From an uncultured Porphyromonadaceae bacterium (GTDB taxonomy: Bacteria; Bacteroidota; Bacteroidia; Bacteroidales; Muribaculaceae): a stretch of 64,000 nucleotides of DNA. Below the pieces are notes generated by a model that was given only the letters and a program-made list of their open reading frames with translations, was not told the DNA's origin and searched no databases. The DNA lies in contig CALEUL010000061.1 in NCBI GenBank assembly GCA_937921035.1, positions 62,001 to 126,000 on the forward strand, in the 5' to 3' direction. Of the stretch, positions 19,001 to 27,300 are shown piece by piece; the first letter of the stretch is position 1; the number at the start of each line of letters is the position of its first letter. The position numbers were made by a program, and so were the translations under genes.

Positions 19001-19674
19001 CTATGTATCTGAAAGAAGGCGATGTAACAGACATCACCGTTGAAGGCACTCTCGGCAATCTTGTTGTTATATCCTACCTCGGCGTTCACGATTATATCGA
19101 ACCGGAACATATCGCGAATTTCGCCGGGCAGCCCTGGAACAAGAGCTATACGATTATCGATCAAGATTTTCCCAAAGGGAAAGTGCTGAAAGCAAGGGTT
19201 GTAAAAGCCGACGTCTCAAAGCGGCACAATATTCTTGTACCACAACTCGGCTATCTGCACGGTGATGTGCAGGCCGAGGTTGTACATGTGGCATCGGATG
19301 GTCTTTGGGTAAGATTATCGGACACCAACGGCACTGTCGGTTTTGTTCCTGACACTGAAATATCGCATGCAAAAATAAGCGCCGCCGACAGGTTCTTCAA
19401 CACAGGCGACAAATTCCATGTACGCTTCACGGGAATGGATAAAAAAGGCTTTATACCGCAGCTGTCGCGCAAAGCCCTATTAGACGGCACGCCAGTGAAA
19501 CCACAGGGCAAACCCGTTATGGTAACACTGCGCTGCTCGGCGGACGGCAACGCGCTTGTGCTTGCTTTCGGCAGAGAAATTGTGCTGCCCGAAACCGCAC
19601 TTATTCCTACCGGCAAAGACGGCGAATTCACAGTAGATACCGCCACTTTCAACAAACTAATAAAAAAAGCATGA
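16024..19674 (+). CDS. Large protein of tandem S1/OB-fold-like domains
   Basis: 1216 residues, no signal peptide and no membrane helix. It consists of roughly eight to eleven repeats of 65-80 residues with the S1-like rhythm: V-x-V...NLLVEYNGIRGII...VGERIKARVQEFDRDRGTLEF. Clear units lie at about 163-225, 235-300, 556-635, 652-722, 735-808, 823-900, 915-985, 998-1070 and 1079-1150. S1 and related OB folds usually bind single-stranded RNA or DNA. It is not ribosomal protein S1, which has six more regular domains and different surroundings. Its start lies inside the end of the NACHT gene and its stop overlaps the next start (ATGA), so the products are likely made together and may act as a complex, with this protein as nucleic-acid-binding partner. 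Domain calls are from strand pattern only. Confidence 0.7.
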   Translation: MDIKDNKNRTNSLDYKIIGEQNNLWIVEAGLPYLLSIPKESVTDGKIGEYIMLGRQQFTQIVSSEKDHSEKAEELKAHISEGKPIELILKYINRKNGFYVLTSPNWPGFTFSTKWLNYADKYSLENGKTVEMIGRKTKGGIAPEVETIPYIPVQSIEKETPQKYGVYKAVVTYVSSARLTVECNGRPGYIDQNNMNPDWKYETGMFLDVKCIYADHTGKVYNYRHIITEASENTLRKNTIISGTINHFDEDEGTLYVNFDKYINRKTFCAGSLNAASWIASGLFGEEIRLRINKVLEGTDCPYTTELLLPENKDPYNLPVGTKLTIDYSPGDKYIRFVHNGRQYGLYKESVYIPEFLKGILKDSVSMNGIVIKAYGSTDRYSDPDVVINSYTQFCADHSDEASKEFEAEIIGNSDTGIVVRTSDGYYINIPDNKFDHHWPKYHRPATGDMIKCLYDTLPESRNPDKKEVIPLYDSSSETEYTLPQGCYAGKVIRAYLNDRFVVETKQGPITAVCDAPPYIQNYFYRNNTPADVETDADGNAVMRFSGVNYSAPGLKEGAEVHVTPVARVSNGILVEFENDGAKCYGYIYAEDFAWTHFFDIDLDEELRRLSTPGKIVMARRITKPDKTGIFFTLKNLNENPYKAPEFDNLQPGSEVEVTVVKYLKYDNLLVEYNGIRGIIFSNYTGRFRIQSNRPARYVGERIKARVQEFDRDRGTLEFRAKAVNYERIHTRLEKGKRYSVTVRGHAGSNVIVQCGDIIGSLSNTKYLYEKIFVTPEHFPVGTEIDAVCKKYEFKNNGRTIYCLFSVTDEWIKNFYKISTHVLYEETVKGRVAGFTDRGLIMTFPFREYPKAYGIMPHRAALENVEGVNAELRNIYHIGQEIDIIPAYPVQSERTVYVIPANCRLREEYRKAKQGNYIVRGTISSFDRAEGYTVALDNGLTAFMNADSSSHSLWYTDILPTGVAMDFLMYGADFIRYRPLLSRKAVIDNPWDTMYLKEGDVTDITVEGTLGNLVVISYLGVHDYIEPEHIANFAGQPWNKSYTIIDQDFPKGKVLKARVVKADVSKRHNILVPQLGYLHGDVQAEVVHVASDGLWVRLSDTNGTVGFVPDTEISHAKISAADRFFNTGDKFHVRFTGMDKKGFIPQLSRKALLDGTPVKPQGKPVMVTLRCSADGNALVLAFGREIVLPETALIPTGKDGEFTVDTATFNKLIKKA

Positions 19675-20930
19675 ACGCCATAGTAAATACATACCTTTGC
19701 GGGCATTTGGCTGTCGATACCAGTCTTATTGCGGTGCTTAAAAGCGATGGATGGCAGGAAATATGGCTTCACGCCTATACGGACGAACAGACCGAGGAGA
19801 CCAAAGCCAAAGGACAGGAAGTAACCGACGACTATAACGTCCTCACAGGCATATATTACTCCACCTTCATCAATTCGATGGCGAACCATACCGGCGAGGC
19901 CGGCAATATGGTAAAACTGTGCAGCGGTTACAGCGGGAAAAAGCATCTGTGCAAATTTGTCGACGCTACTTTCAGTTATAAAACAAGCAATAATACAATT
20001 GAAGTACAAGTTCCGCATCTGCACCTGTTCTTCATGCCCGACGGCGTATGTATATGGGCGCTTAAAGCCGAATACGAGGCGCCTAAAGAAATTGTCGCCG
20101 ACACCCAGCAGGCGCTCCGAAATTTCCGCTCCGAATTCATGCCTGTATATAATGAATTTCTGAAATACTCCCTGCATCACTCTATCGGCGACCTTGTTTA
20201 CAGCGGTAACAAAGCAAAAATTTTCCAGCACATACAGTCGGATAATATCACCGACGAGCGCCTCTTTGAATACGGTAGCCTGCTCAAGTACGGGTCGACG
20301 AACAGCAACCAGGCCAAAGATCGTCCCGACAAGTCATACTTTGAAAAGACAATCAAGGAAAACCGCGTCGCAGCATTTTCCAACTGGAGCGCTCTGGCGC
20401 TGGTAGACACATTCACCATCCTTGGCGACAACACATGCCAATGGGATATCCGCATCGACGGTTATTTCCGGTTCATTTACCTCAACTGCCTGTATCAGAA
20501 AATAATTCTGTTCAATATCAACCGCGCTTTCCGCTCCAGCGACAACACCATGTATCTTAGAAAACAGTTGCATAAAACGGTGAACAACAAGCATTGGTAC
20601 TCGTTCACGCAGATAAGCTATAACTTCCTTCCGCAAATGATATTCGAGGCCATAGACAGAGGAATGGAGCTGTCCAAGGAACGAGAGAATCTTGCCAAAC
20701 TTGTGGAGGAAGCATCGGAACAAAGCGATAAGCGGGCCGAAAGACTGACAAACTCACTGCTGACAACCCTTGCCGTCGTTTCGGCGCTTTCGGTGCTTTT
20801 CGATTTCTCGGAGTTCCTGAATAAATATTTTTCCATTACCGAGTTTTTGAGCCGCTGGTTGTCGATGTCGCTTTTGGGAGCGATTCTTTTGGTCTTTATT
20901 TTCAGAAGAATATTTCAGCGCAATGGATAA
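19671..20930 (+). CDS. Two-helix membrane protein of the NACHT operon (CorA-like layout)
   Basis: 419 residues. Residues 1-330 are a soluble alpha/beta domain without a family I recognise. Residues about 325-362 form a charged helix likely to be a coiled coil (MELSKERENLAKLVEEASEQ), followed by two membrane segments, about 363-380 and 396-412, and a short basic tail RRIFQRNG. Large cytoplasmic domain, long stalk helix and two C-terminal membrane helices is the layout of CorA-type channels, but the GMN motif after the first helix is absent, so a magnesium-channel call is not supported. Membrane proteins of this form serve as killing effectors in several immune systems. It overlaps the gene before it by four bases and the one after it by eight. 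Confidence 0.65.
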   Translation: MNAIVNTYLCGHLAVDTSLIAVLKSDGWQEIWLHAYTDEQTEETKAKGQEVTDDYNVLTGIYYSTFINSMANHTGEAGNMVKLCSGYSGKKHLCKFVDATFSYKTSNNTIEVQVPHLHLFFMPDGVCIWALKAEYEAPKEIVADTQQALRNFRSEFMPVYNEFLKYSLHHSIGDLVYSGNKAKIFQHIQSDNITDERLFEYGSLLKYGSTNSNQAKDRPDKSYFEKTIKENRVAAFSNWSALALVDTFTILGDNTCQWDIRIDGYFRFIYLNCLYQKIILFNINRAFRSSDNTMYLRKQLHKTVNNKHWYSFTQISYNFLPQMIFEAIDRGMELSKERENLAKLVEEASEQSDKRAERLTNSLLTTLAVVSALSVLFDFSEFLNKYFSITEFLSRWLSMSLLGAILLVFIFRRIFQRNG

Positions 20931-21444
20931 AAACTATATGCTGTCCGCCGACAGTCTTTTTCATTGTTTAGGGCACTTCAGCAAGCTATGCACCCCGGAA
21001 AAGGCAACGATTGAGGCCTCCGGACGCACTGCTGCCGAGATAAACGCCATGCTTGCGCGCCCCGGCTCGAAATTCTTTGCCGACAGTGTGGCCGAGGTTG
21101 TAGAGGCAATACTCAGGAATGCTGTAAAAACAGATAATGTGGATGGCAAAGTGATGGTGCATGCCATATTTCAGCAACCCGTAGGACTTACAGGCATATT
21201 GTCCGAAGACGAACTGACAGATAGCATGCGCGCCGGCATACGCGAGGATAAGCGCGGCCCGTATATTGTACGGACTGTGCCGTGTGCTGCGATGAACCCT
21301 ACCCGCGAGGCACATCTTGTTATGGATGCCACAACGCATAGTGTCATAACCTTGTTCCCGGGGTGCTACGCGCCCGCGATACCGGGCGAAGGATGGAGCG
21401 CCAGCCCATTCTGGAGTACGCACTACTTCATCAGGCTCACATGA
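20923..21444 (+). CDS. Small unknown protein ending the NACHT operon
   Basis: 173 residues, no signal peptide. The N-terminal half is helical (SADSLFHCLGHFSKLC; FFADSVAEVVEAILRNA). The C-terminal part has short strands with VRTVPCAAMNPTREAHLVMDA and HSVITLFPG at about 116-147. The string His-Leu-Val-x-Asp...Val-Ile-Thr-x-Phe-Pro-Gly recalls endings of BECR-fold (barnase/EndoU/colicin/RelE-like) toxin nucleases, but this resemblance is weak and no catalytic set can be assigned. It starts eight bases inside the membrane-protein gene, so it belongs to the operon, and its end overlaps the end of the oppositely oriented GH3 gene by eight bases. It could be an effector, an adaptor or an immunity-type protein. 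Confidence 0.6.
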   Translation: MDKNYMLSADSLFHCLGHFSKLCTPEKATIEASGRTAAEINAMLARPGSKFFADSVAEVVEAILRNAVKTDNVDGKVMVHAIFQQPVGLTGILSEDELTDSMRAGIREDKRGPYIVRTVPCAAMNPTREAHLVMDATTHSVITLFPGCYAPAIPGEGWSASPFWSTHYFIRLT

Positions 21445-23656
21445 CCTCGAAAGGCACGGTAGCCCGGATGTCGGCGCAAGAGGCGGCGATATACGCCTCG
21501 TATTTGCCGCAATCGGTACGCCACGCATGAATTTCCGGATCGAAATAACCTATTTCTGAAGCCCGCACAATGAATCTTACCTCTTTTGTCTCCCCGGGTT
21601 GAAGGTTCACTTTCTCGAAACCTTTAAGCTCCTTGACCGGTCGCGGCAGACGCGGTGCAAGTTCGGCCGTATACAACTGAACAACATCCTTTCCGGCCAT
21701 ACTTCCGGTGTTTGTAACGGGCACTGTTATGGTGATGGTGCCCTCCTGGCTCATGGTATGTGCCGACATCTTAGGCGCGCCGTAAGCAAATGTGGTATAA
21801 CTCAGCCCAAATCCAAACGGAAACAGCGGCCTGATATTCCTGGTATCGTGCCAACGGTAGCCCACAAAAATATCCTCACGGTACTCCACTATCGGGTCGT
21901 TTCCGGCGCTCACATCGGCACCCTTGAGATCGGCAACGGCATTGCCCGCCGTATCGCCCTCGATACCGGGGTAAGCGACCTCACCGAAATATGCGGCGCA
22001 GTTGTCGTCGATTTTCTCGGGAAACGTAAAAGGCAGCCTGCCGCTCGGATTCACGGCACCCGAGATAACGTCGGCCATCGATGGTCCTGTCATTGTGCCG
22101 AGGTACCAGCTCTGTAGCACCGCAGCGACTTTATCAAGCCAGGGCATGGCATATGCGTTGCCCGCGATATTGGCCACAATAAGATTGGGACATGCCGCGG
22201 CAAGGTCTTCGATAAGCCTGTCCTGGTTCCACGGCAGACTGTACTGATAGCGGTCGGTGCTCTCGCAATCCTGAAAAGCGTTCTTGTTGAGGCCTCCTAT
22301 GTATATCACGACATCGGCATCGCGCGCCATCTCCACGGCCTGCTTGTGAAGCTCGTCCATGATACCCTGTGGCACAAGGTGTTCGTGGTCATATTCAAAA
22401 GGTCCTGTGCGATAGCCCTCGGCATAGCTTACAGCATCGCCATAAACAGTTTTAAGAGCGTCCAGCGGCGAGAACATATCCTTTGCTTTAAGCTCTGACG
22501 AGCCGCCGCCTTCGTTGAGCCTTTTTGTGGCGTTCTCGCCCACAACAAGAATACGCATGTATCTGCCGGACGGCAATGGCAGGATACCGTTGTTCTTCAG
22601 CAACACAATGGCTTCGTCGCCAATTTCACGCGCCACATCGTAATGCTCCTGCGATGCTACAGCTCCGAACGGCTTGCGCGTGTTCATTGCCGTGCGGAAA
22701 ATCAGACGCAGGATATTGCGGGCCTTTTCGTCGACGGTCGCTTCAGGTATTTCGCCGCTGCGCATCATTCTCAGATACGGGTCGGCAAGATAGTAATCGT
22801 TATAGGTGAACTCCGCTTCTTTGGTAAGACCGTTTGTAAACGAACCCATCTCGAGGTCAAGACCATTCAGAGCAGCCTGGCGCGTATCGTGGGCACCTCC
22901 CCAGTCGGTTATCACAACGCCGTCGAAGTTCCACTCGCCACGCAGAATATCTTTCAGCAGGCGCCTGTTGTGGCAACAGTGCTCACCCCATATCCTGTTG
23001 TACGCGCCCATTACGGCCCATGCGCCGCCTTCCTCAATAGCTTTACGGAATGCTGGCAGATAAATTTCGTACAACGCACGGTCGGAAAGTCTCACCTCCA
23101 CATTGCCTCGCCATTTTTCCTGATTGTTGAGTGCGAAATGTTTCAGGCACGCAGCCACGCCATTATTTTGCAATGCCCTGATATATGGCACCGCCATCTC
23201 TCCGGCCAGATACGGGTCTTCTCCCATGTATTCGAAGTTCCTGCCGTTCAGCGGCGTGCGGTATATGTTCAGCCCAGGCCCGAGAATAACGTCCTTCTCC
23301 CTGTACAGAGCCTCTTCGCCCAGACATTTACCATACTCTGCAGCGAGCTTCCGGTTCCATGTAGCAGCCAATGCCGTCAGCGCAGGAAAGGCGGTGATGG
23401 CGTCGTTTGTATGGCCGGCATACGCCCAGTCGTTCCAGTTTATTTCGGCCCGCACACCATGCGGACCGTCGCTCATCCAAAGCTCGGGAATACCCAAACG
23501 CGCCACACCAGGCGACGAAAACTTGCTCTGCGCGTGGCACAGTGCTACCTTTTCCTCGAGCGTGAGGCGTCGCAGGGCGTCTTCCACCCTCTCCTCTACC
23601 GGAGCTTCCGGATTCATATACAGCGGTGTTACGCCGCATTTGCTTATATCTTTCAT
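21437..23656 (-). CDS. GH3-family beta-glucosidase-like hydrolase
   Basis: 739 residues with no signal peptide, so apparently cytoplasmic. The order is the usual one: N-terminal TIM barrel (MSDGPHGVRAE, GPGLNIYRTPLNGRNFEYMGEDP, CLKHFALNNQE), nucleophile segment VVITDWGGAHDT with Asp251, middle alpha/beta sandwich (GDEAIVLLKNNGILPLP, IVVGENATKRLNEGGGSSEL) and C-terminal fibronectin-III-like domain (FPFGFGLSYTTFAY onward). Family GH3 members release beta-linked glucose or xylose from oligosaccharides with retention. The specific sugar cannot be told. It has its own promoter and is transcribed toward the NACHT operon, overlapping its last gene by eight bases tail to tail. Confidence 0.93.
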   Translation of the reverse strand: MKDISKCGVTPLYMNPEAPVEERVEDALRRLTLEEKVALCHAQSKFSSPGVARLGIPELWMSDGPHGVRAEINWNDWAYAGHTNDAITAFPALTALAATWNRKLAAEYGKCLGEEALYREKDVILGPGLNIYRTPLNGRNFEYMGEDPYLAGEMAVPYIRALQNNGVAACLKHFALNNQEKWRGNVEVRLSDRALYEIYLPAFRKAIEEGGAWAVMGAYNRIWGEHCCHNRRLLKDILRGEWNFDGVVITDWGGAHDTRQAALNGLDLEMGSFTNGLTKEAEFTYNDYYLADPYLRMMRSGEIPEATVDEKARNILRLIFRTAMNTRKPFGAVASQEHYDVAREIGDEAIVLLKNNGILPLPSGRYMRILVVGENATKRLNEGGGSSELKAKDMFSPLDALKTVYGDAVSYAEGYRTGPFEYDHEHLVPQGIMDELHKQAVEMARDADVVIYIGGLNKNAFQDCESTDRYQYSLPWNQDRLIEDLAAACPNLIVANIAGNAYAMPWLDKVAAVLQSWYLGTMTGPSMADVISGAVNPSGRLPFTFPEKIDDNCAAYFGEVAYPGIEGDTAGNAVADLKGADVSAGNDPIVEYREDIFVGYRWHDTRNIRPLFPFGFGLSYTTFAYGAPKMSAHTMSQEGTITITVPVTNTGSMAGKDVVQLYTAELAPRLPRPVKELKGFEKVNLQPGETKEVRFIVRASEIGYFDPEIHAWRTDCGKYEAYIAASCADIRATVPFEVM

Positions 23657-23697
23657 AGTTCACTGAGGAAACCGAAAATATGTCGGAGTTTCCGTTG

Positions 23698-23728
23698 CAA
23701 AATTAAACAAAAAGCCGATTGCCTCAAA
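23698..23728 (-). promoter_or_regulatory. Promoter of the GH3 gene
   Basis: On the minus strand TTTG (23728-23725), 19 bases, TAATTTTG (23705-23698); the ATG is at 23656. Both boxes match the Bacteroidetes consensus. Confidence 0.8.
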
Positions 23729-23743
23729 TAAGAAAACTTTGCT

Positions 23744-23751
23744 TATCTTTG
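23744..23751 (+). promoter_or_regulatory. -7 box TATCTTTG of the AlaX-like gene
   Basis: Exact TAnnTTTG, 19 bases ahead of the ATG at 23771 and 31 ahead of the alternative ATG at 23783. It is divergent from the GH3 promoter. Confidence 0.6.
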
Positions 23752-23770
23752 CTAAATCAACGCTAATTAA

Positions 23771-24241
23771 ATGCCGTTTGTTATGGAAGAACCTGTTCTG
23801 AACCCTCACAATAAAGAAGAATTCCCTCCAATGCACACTGCGGAACACCTGCTGAACGGAGAAATGGCTCGCCGCTTCGGCTGTGGCCGCGCTTTCAGCG
23901 CACATGTGGAACGCAAGAAATCCAAGCTGGACTATCACATGCCCCGGCAGCTTACAGAGGCCGAATTACGTAGCCTGGAAGCATATGTGAACGCAGCGGT
24001 GGCTGCTGATGTTGCCGTAAGCATCGATTACATCCCTAAAGCCGATGCTGCCGAGCGCTTCGATCTGTCGCGGTTACCAGAGGATGCCACAGACACCGTG
24101 CGTGTGGTCCGCATAGGCGATTTCGACGAATGTCTGTGCGCCGGAACACACGTCAGCCACACTGGTGATATAGGTGCTTTCCGCATCTCCAGCTCGCGCT
24201 ATGCCGACGGCGTGCAACGGATTGTGTTTCGGCTTGACTAA
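23771..24241 (+). CDS. AlaX-like trans-editing protein
   Basis: 156 residues, a free-standing copy of the second additional domain of threonyl/alanyl-tRNA synthetases. The four metal-binding residues are visible: HTAEH (His22, His26) and CAGTH (Cys123, His127), followed by SHTGDIGAFRI. Such proteins hydrolyse mischarged tRNA (Ser- or Gly-tRNA-Ala for AlaX) in the cytoplasm. The short length fits AlaX-S-type proteins. The start is uncertain: ATG at 23783 (MEEPVLN) would leave a more usual 5' leader, and the domain itself begins only at Met21. Single gene between its own promoter and the gltB promoter. Confidence 0.85.
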   Translation: MPFVMEEPVLNPHNKEEFPPMHTAEHLLNGEMARRFGCGRAFSAHVERKKSKLDYHMPRQLTEAELRSLEAYVNAAVAADVAVSIDYIPKADAAERFDLSRLPEDATDTVRVVRIGDFDECLCAGTHVSHTGDIGAFRISSSRYADGVQRIVFRLD

Positions 24242-24292
24242 ACTCTCACTTTGTCAGCATTTCTTTAAATTCACGATTTTATCGTAGGTGAA

Positions 24293-24324
24293 TTTGGGTA
24301 TTCTATGGAAATTTGCTAATTTTG
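24293..24324 (+). promoter_or_regulatory. Promoter of gltBD
   Basis: TTTG (24293-24296), 20 bases, TAATTTTG (24317-24324), 25 bases ahead of the gltB ATG. This is a textbook match to the Bacteroidetes -33/-7 consensus. Confidence 0.85.
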
Positions 24325-24348
24325 CACCGCTAAAAGAAAATTTGTTTT

Positions 24349-27300
24349 ATGAAAGGACTTCATGAAGGCCATTGCGGTCTGTATAACCCTCGTCATGAGC
24401 ATGATGCCTGCGGCGTAGGACTGTTGGTGAACGTTAACGGAATAAAAAGCCACCGTCTTGTCGAGCAAGGCCTGCAAGTGCTGGAGCACATGGTACACCG
24501 CGGCGCCGAAGGCGCCGACCCCAAAACCGGCGACGGCGCCGGAATAATGGTGCAGGTACCTCACGAATTCATTCTGTTGCAAGGCATTCCCGTTCCCGAA
24601 AAAGGCCGCTACGGCACCGGACTGGTTTTCCTGCCACAGGACACGGAAAGCCAGCAGATTATTCTTGATATCATCGAGCGTGAAGCTCTCGGACTGGGCC
24701 TTAAACTGATGGCGGTACGCGATGTGCCTACCAACAACGCACAGCTCGGCGAAGTTGCCCGAATGGCGGAACCGGATATAAAACAGATTTTCATTTCCGA
24801 CGAGGAAACCAACAACCCTATAGAGGTGCCGCTGTACCTTCTGCGCAAAAGTGTGGAGCGGAAAGTAGCCGCCTCGGGCATACCTGGGAAAAACGATTTC
24901 TACATCGTCTCGCTGTCGTCGCGGACCATCATATACAAAGGCATGCTCTCCAGCCTCCAGTTGCGCTACTACTACCCCGACCTGATGAATCCCAGGTTCA
25001 CCACAGCGATGGCTCTGGTACATTCCCGTTTCTCCACCAACACATTCCCCACATGGGCGCTGGCACAGCCATTCCGACTGCTCGGACACAACGGCGAGAT
25101 AAACACCATACAGGGTAACCGCCTGTGGATGAAAGCCCGCGAGAGCATGCTGACGGCAGAACCGTTCATGGGCCGAGACCTTACGCCGGTGATACAGCCT
25201 CGCATGAGCGATTCGGCTTCTCTGGACAACGTACTGGAGTATTTCGTTATGGCCGGAATGTCGCTACCTCACGCTCTGGCAATGCTTGTGCCGGAATCCT
25301 TCAACGACAAGAACCCCATATCGCCTGAACTGAAGGCTTTCTACGAATACCATTCCATCCTTATGGAGGCATGGGACGGCCCGGCAGCCCTGCTCTTCAG
25401 CGATGGTCGCTACGCAGGCGGAATGCTGGACCGAAACGGTCTGCGCCCGGCACGATATCTGATTACGAACAACGACACCGTCGTAATGGCCTCTGAAATG
25501 GGCGTGCTGCCTTTCGACCCATCCGAAATAAAATGCAAAGGACGCCTGCGCCCTGGCAAAATGATGATGGTAGACATGCAGGAAGGTCGCATATATCACG
25601 ATGAAGAACTTAAAGCAAAGCTTGCCTCGGAGTTCCCGTACCGCGACTGGCTGGGACGCAACCGCATCAGCCTCGACTCCATAACCTCCGGTCGCCAGAT
25701 TCCTGTATCGGTACCCGATCTGCACCGGCTGGAGACAGCTTTCCTCTACAACCGCGAGGAGGTGGAGAAAATAATCACCCCTATGGCAACCGATGCCAAG
25801 GAACCCGTAAGCTCGATGGGCAAGGATACTCCTGTAGCACTGTTCTCGCGTAAGCCACAGTTGTTCTACAACTACTTCCGGCAGCACTTCGCCCAGGTTA
25901 CCAACCCTCCCATCGACCCTCTGCGCGAGGAACTTGTCATGAGCCTCGACAGCTATATCGGTGCCGTCAAGCTCTCGCTGATAGAACTGTCGCCCGACAT
26001 GTGCAAGATGGTGCTTCTCAAACGTCCTATCATCACCAACCGCGAACTTGACCTGCTGTGCAACCTGCGCTACAAGGGATTCAACACACGCAAGTTAGAT
26101 ATGACCTTCCCTGTGGCCGAGGGTGCCGAAGGGCTTGAACGCGGCATAGAGCGCCTGTGCGCCGATGCCGAGAAGGCCGTCGACGAAGGCTGCAACTACG
26201 TAATTCTGTCGGACCGTGGCGTCGATGCGCAGAACGCGCCTATTCCGTCGCTTCTGGCAACTTCAGCGGTACACCACCATCTTATAGAAAAGAAAAAACG
26301 CGTACAGACGGCGCTTGTTATCGAGACTGCCGAGGCACGCGAGGTAATGCACTTCGCACTGCTCGTGGGCTACGGAGCTTCGGCCATTAATCCGTACCTT
26401 GCTTTCGCCGTGCTCGACGACCTTGTTAAGCGCCGCGAACTGCAGCTTGATTTCAACACCGCCGCCACAAACTTCGTGAAAGCCGTAGACAAGGGACTGC
26501 TGAAAGTTATGTCCAAGATGGGCATATCCACCATTACATCATATAAGGGCGCGCAGCTGTTCGAAGCGATAGGACTTAACAACGGTCTATGTCAACGCTA
26601 TCTCGGCGACACCGAAAGTAAAATCGGTGGCAAAGACACGTCGGAAATTGCAGTAGACATACTCGAAGCACATGCACGCGCATTCGGACAGCAAACCGAC
26701 CCCGAGGCTCCGCTACCTTTCGTTGGCCAATACGCATACCGCCGCGACGGTGAGCAGCACGCATGGAATCCGGAAACGATAGCCACACTGCAGCTTGCAA
26801 CAAAGCTCAACGACTTCGGCAAGTTCAAGGAATTCACACACTTGGTCGACGAAAAAAAGGAACCTCTCTTTATCCGCGACTTCCTCGAATTCAAAAAGGG
26901 CAACCCCATACCGGTAGATGAGGTTGAGCCGGAGGAAGACATCATGCGCCGCTTCGTAACAGGGGCAATGTCGTTCGGCGCCATCAGCCGCGAGGCGCAC
27001 GAGGCCATAGCAATTGCAATGAATACCATCGGCGCACGATCCAACACCGGCGAAGGCGGCGAGGATTCGGCACGCTTCTCCACTCCGGCCCGTTCGGCCA
27101 TAAAACAGGTTGCATCGGGCCGATTCGGAGTTACTGCCGAATACCTCGTGAATGCCGACGAAATACAGATAAAGATTGCCCAGGGAGCAAAACCGGGCGA
27201 AGGCGGTCAGCTGCCGGGATTCAAGGTAGACGAGATTATCGCACGTACACGACGCTCTATAGCCGGCCTCACCCTTATATCGCCGCCACCGCACCACGAC

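Noticed and set aside
16024..19674. Ribosomal protein S1 (rpsA)
   Set aside because: Too long, too many irregular repeats, and encoded in an operon with a NACHT NTPase and a membrane protein.
19671..20930. CorA magnesium transporter
   Set aside because: Only the general layout fits; the GMN motif after the first membrane helix is missing.
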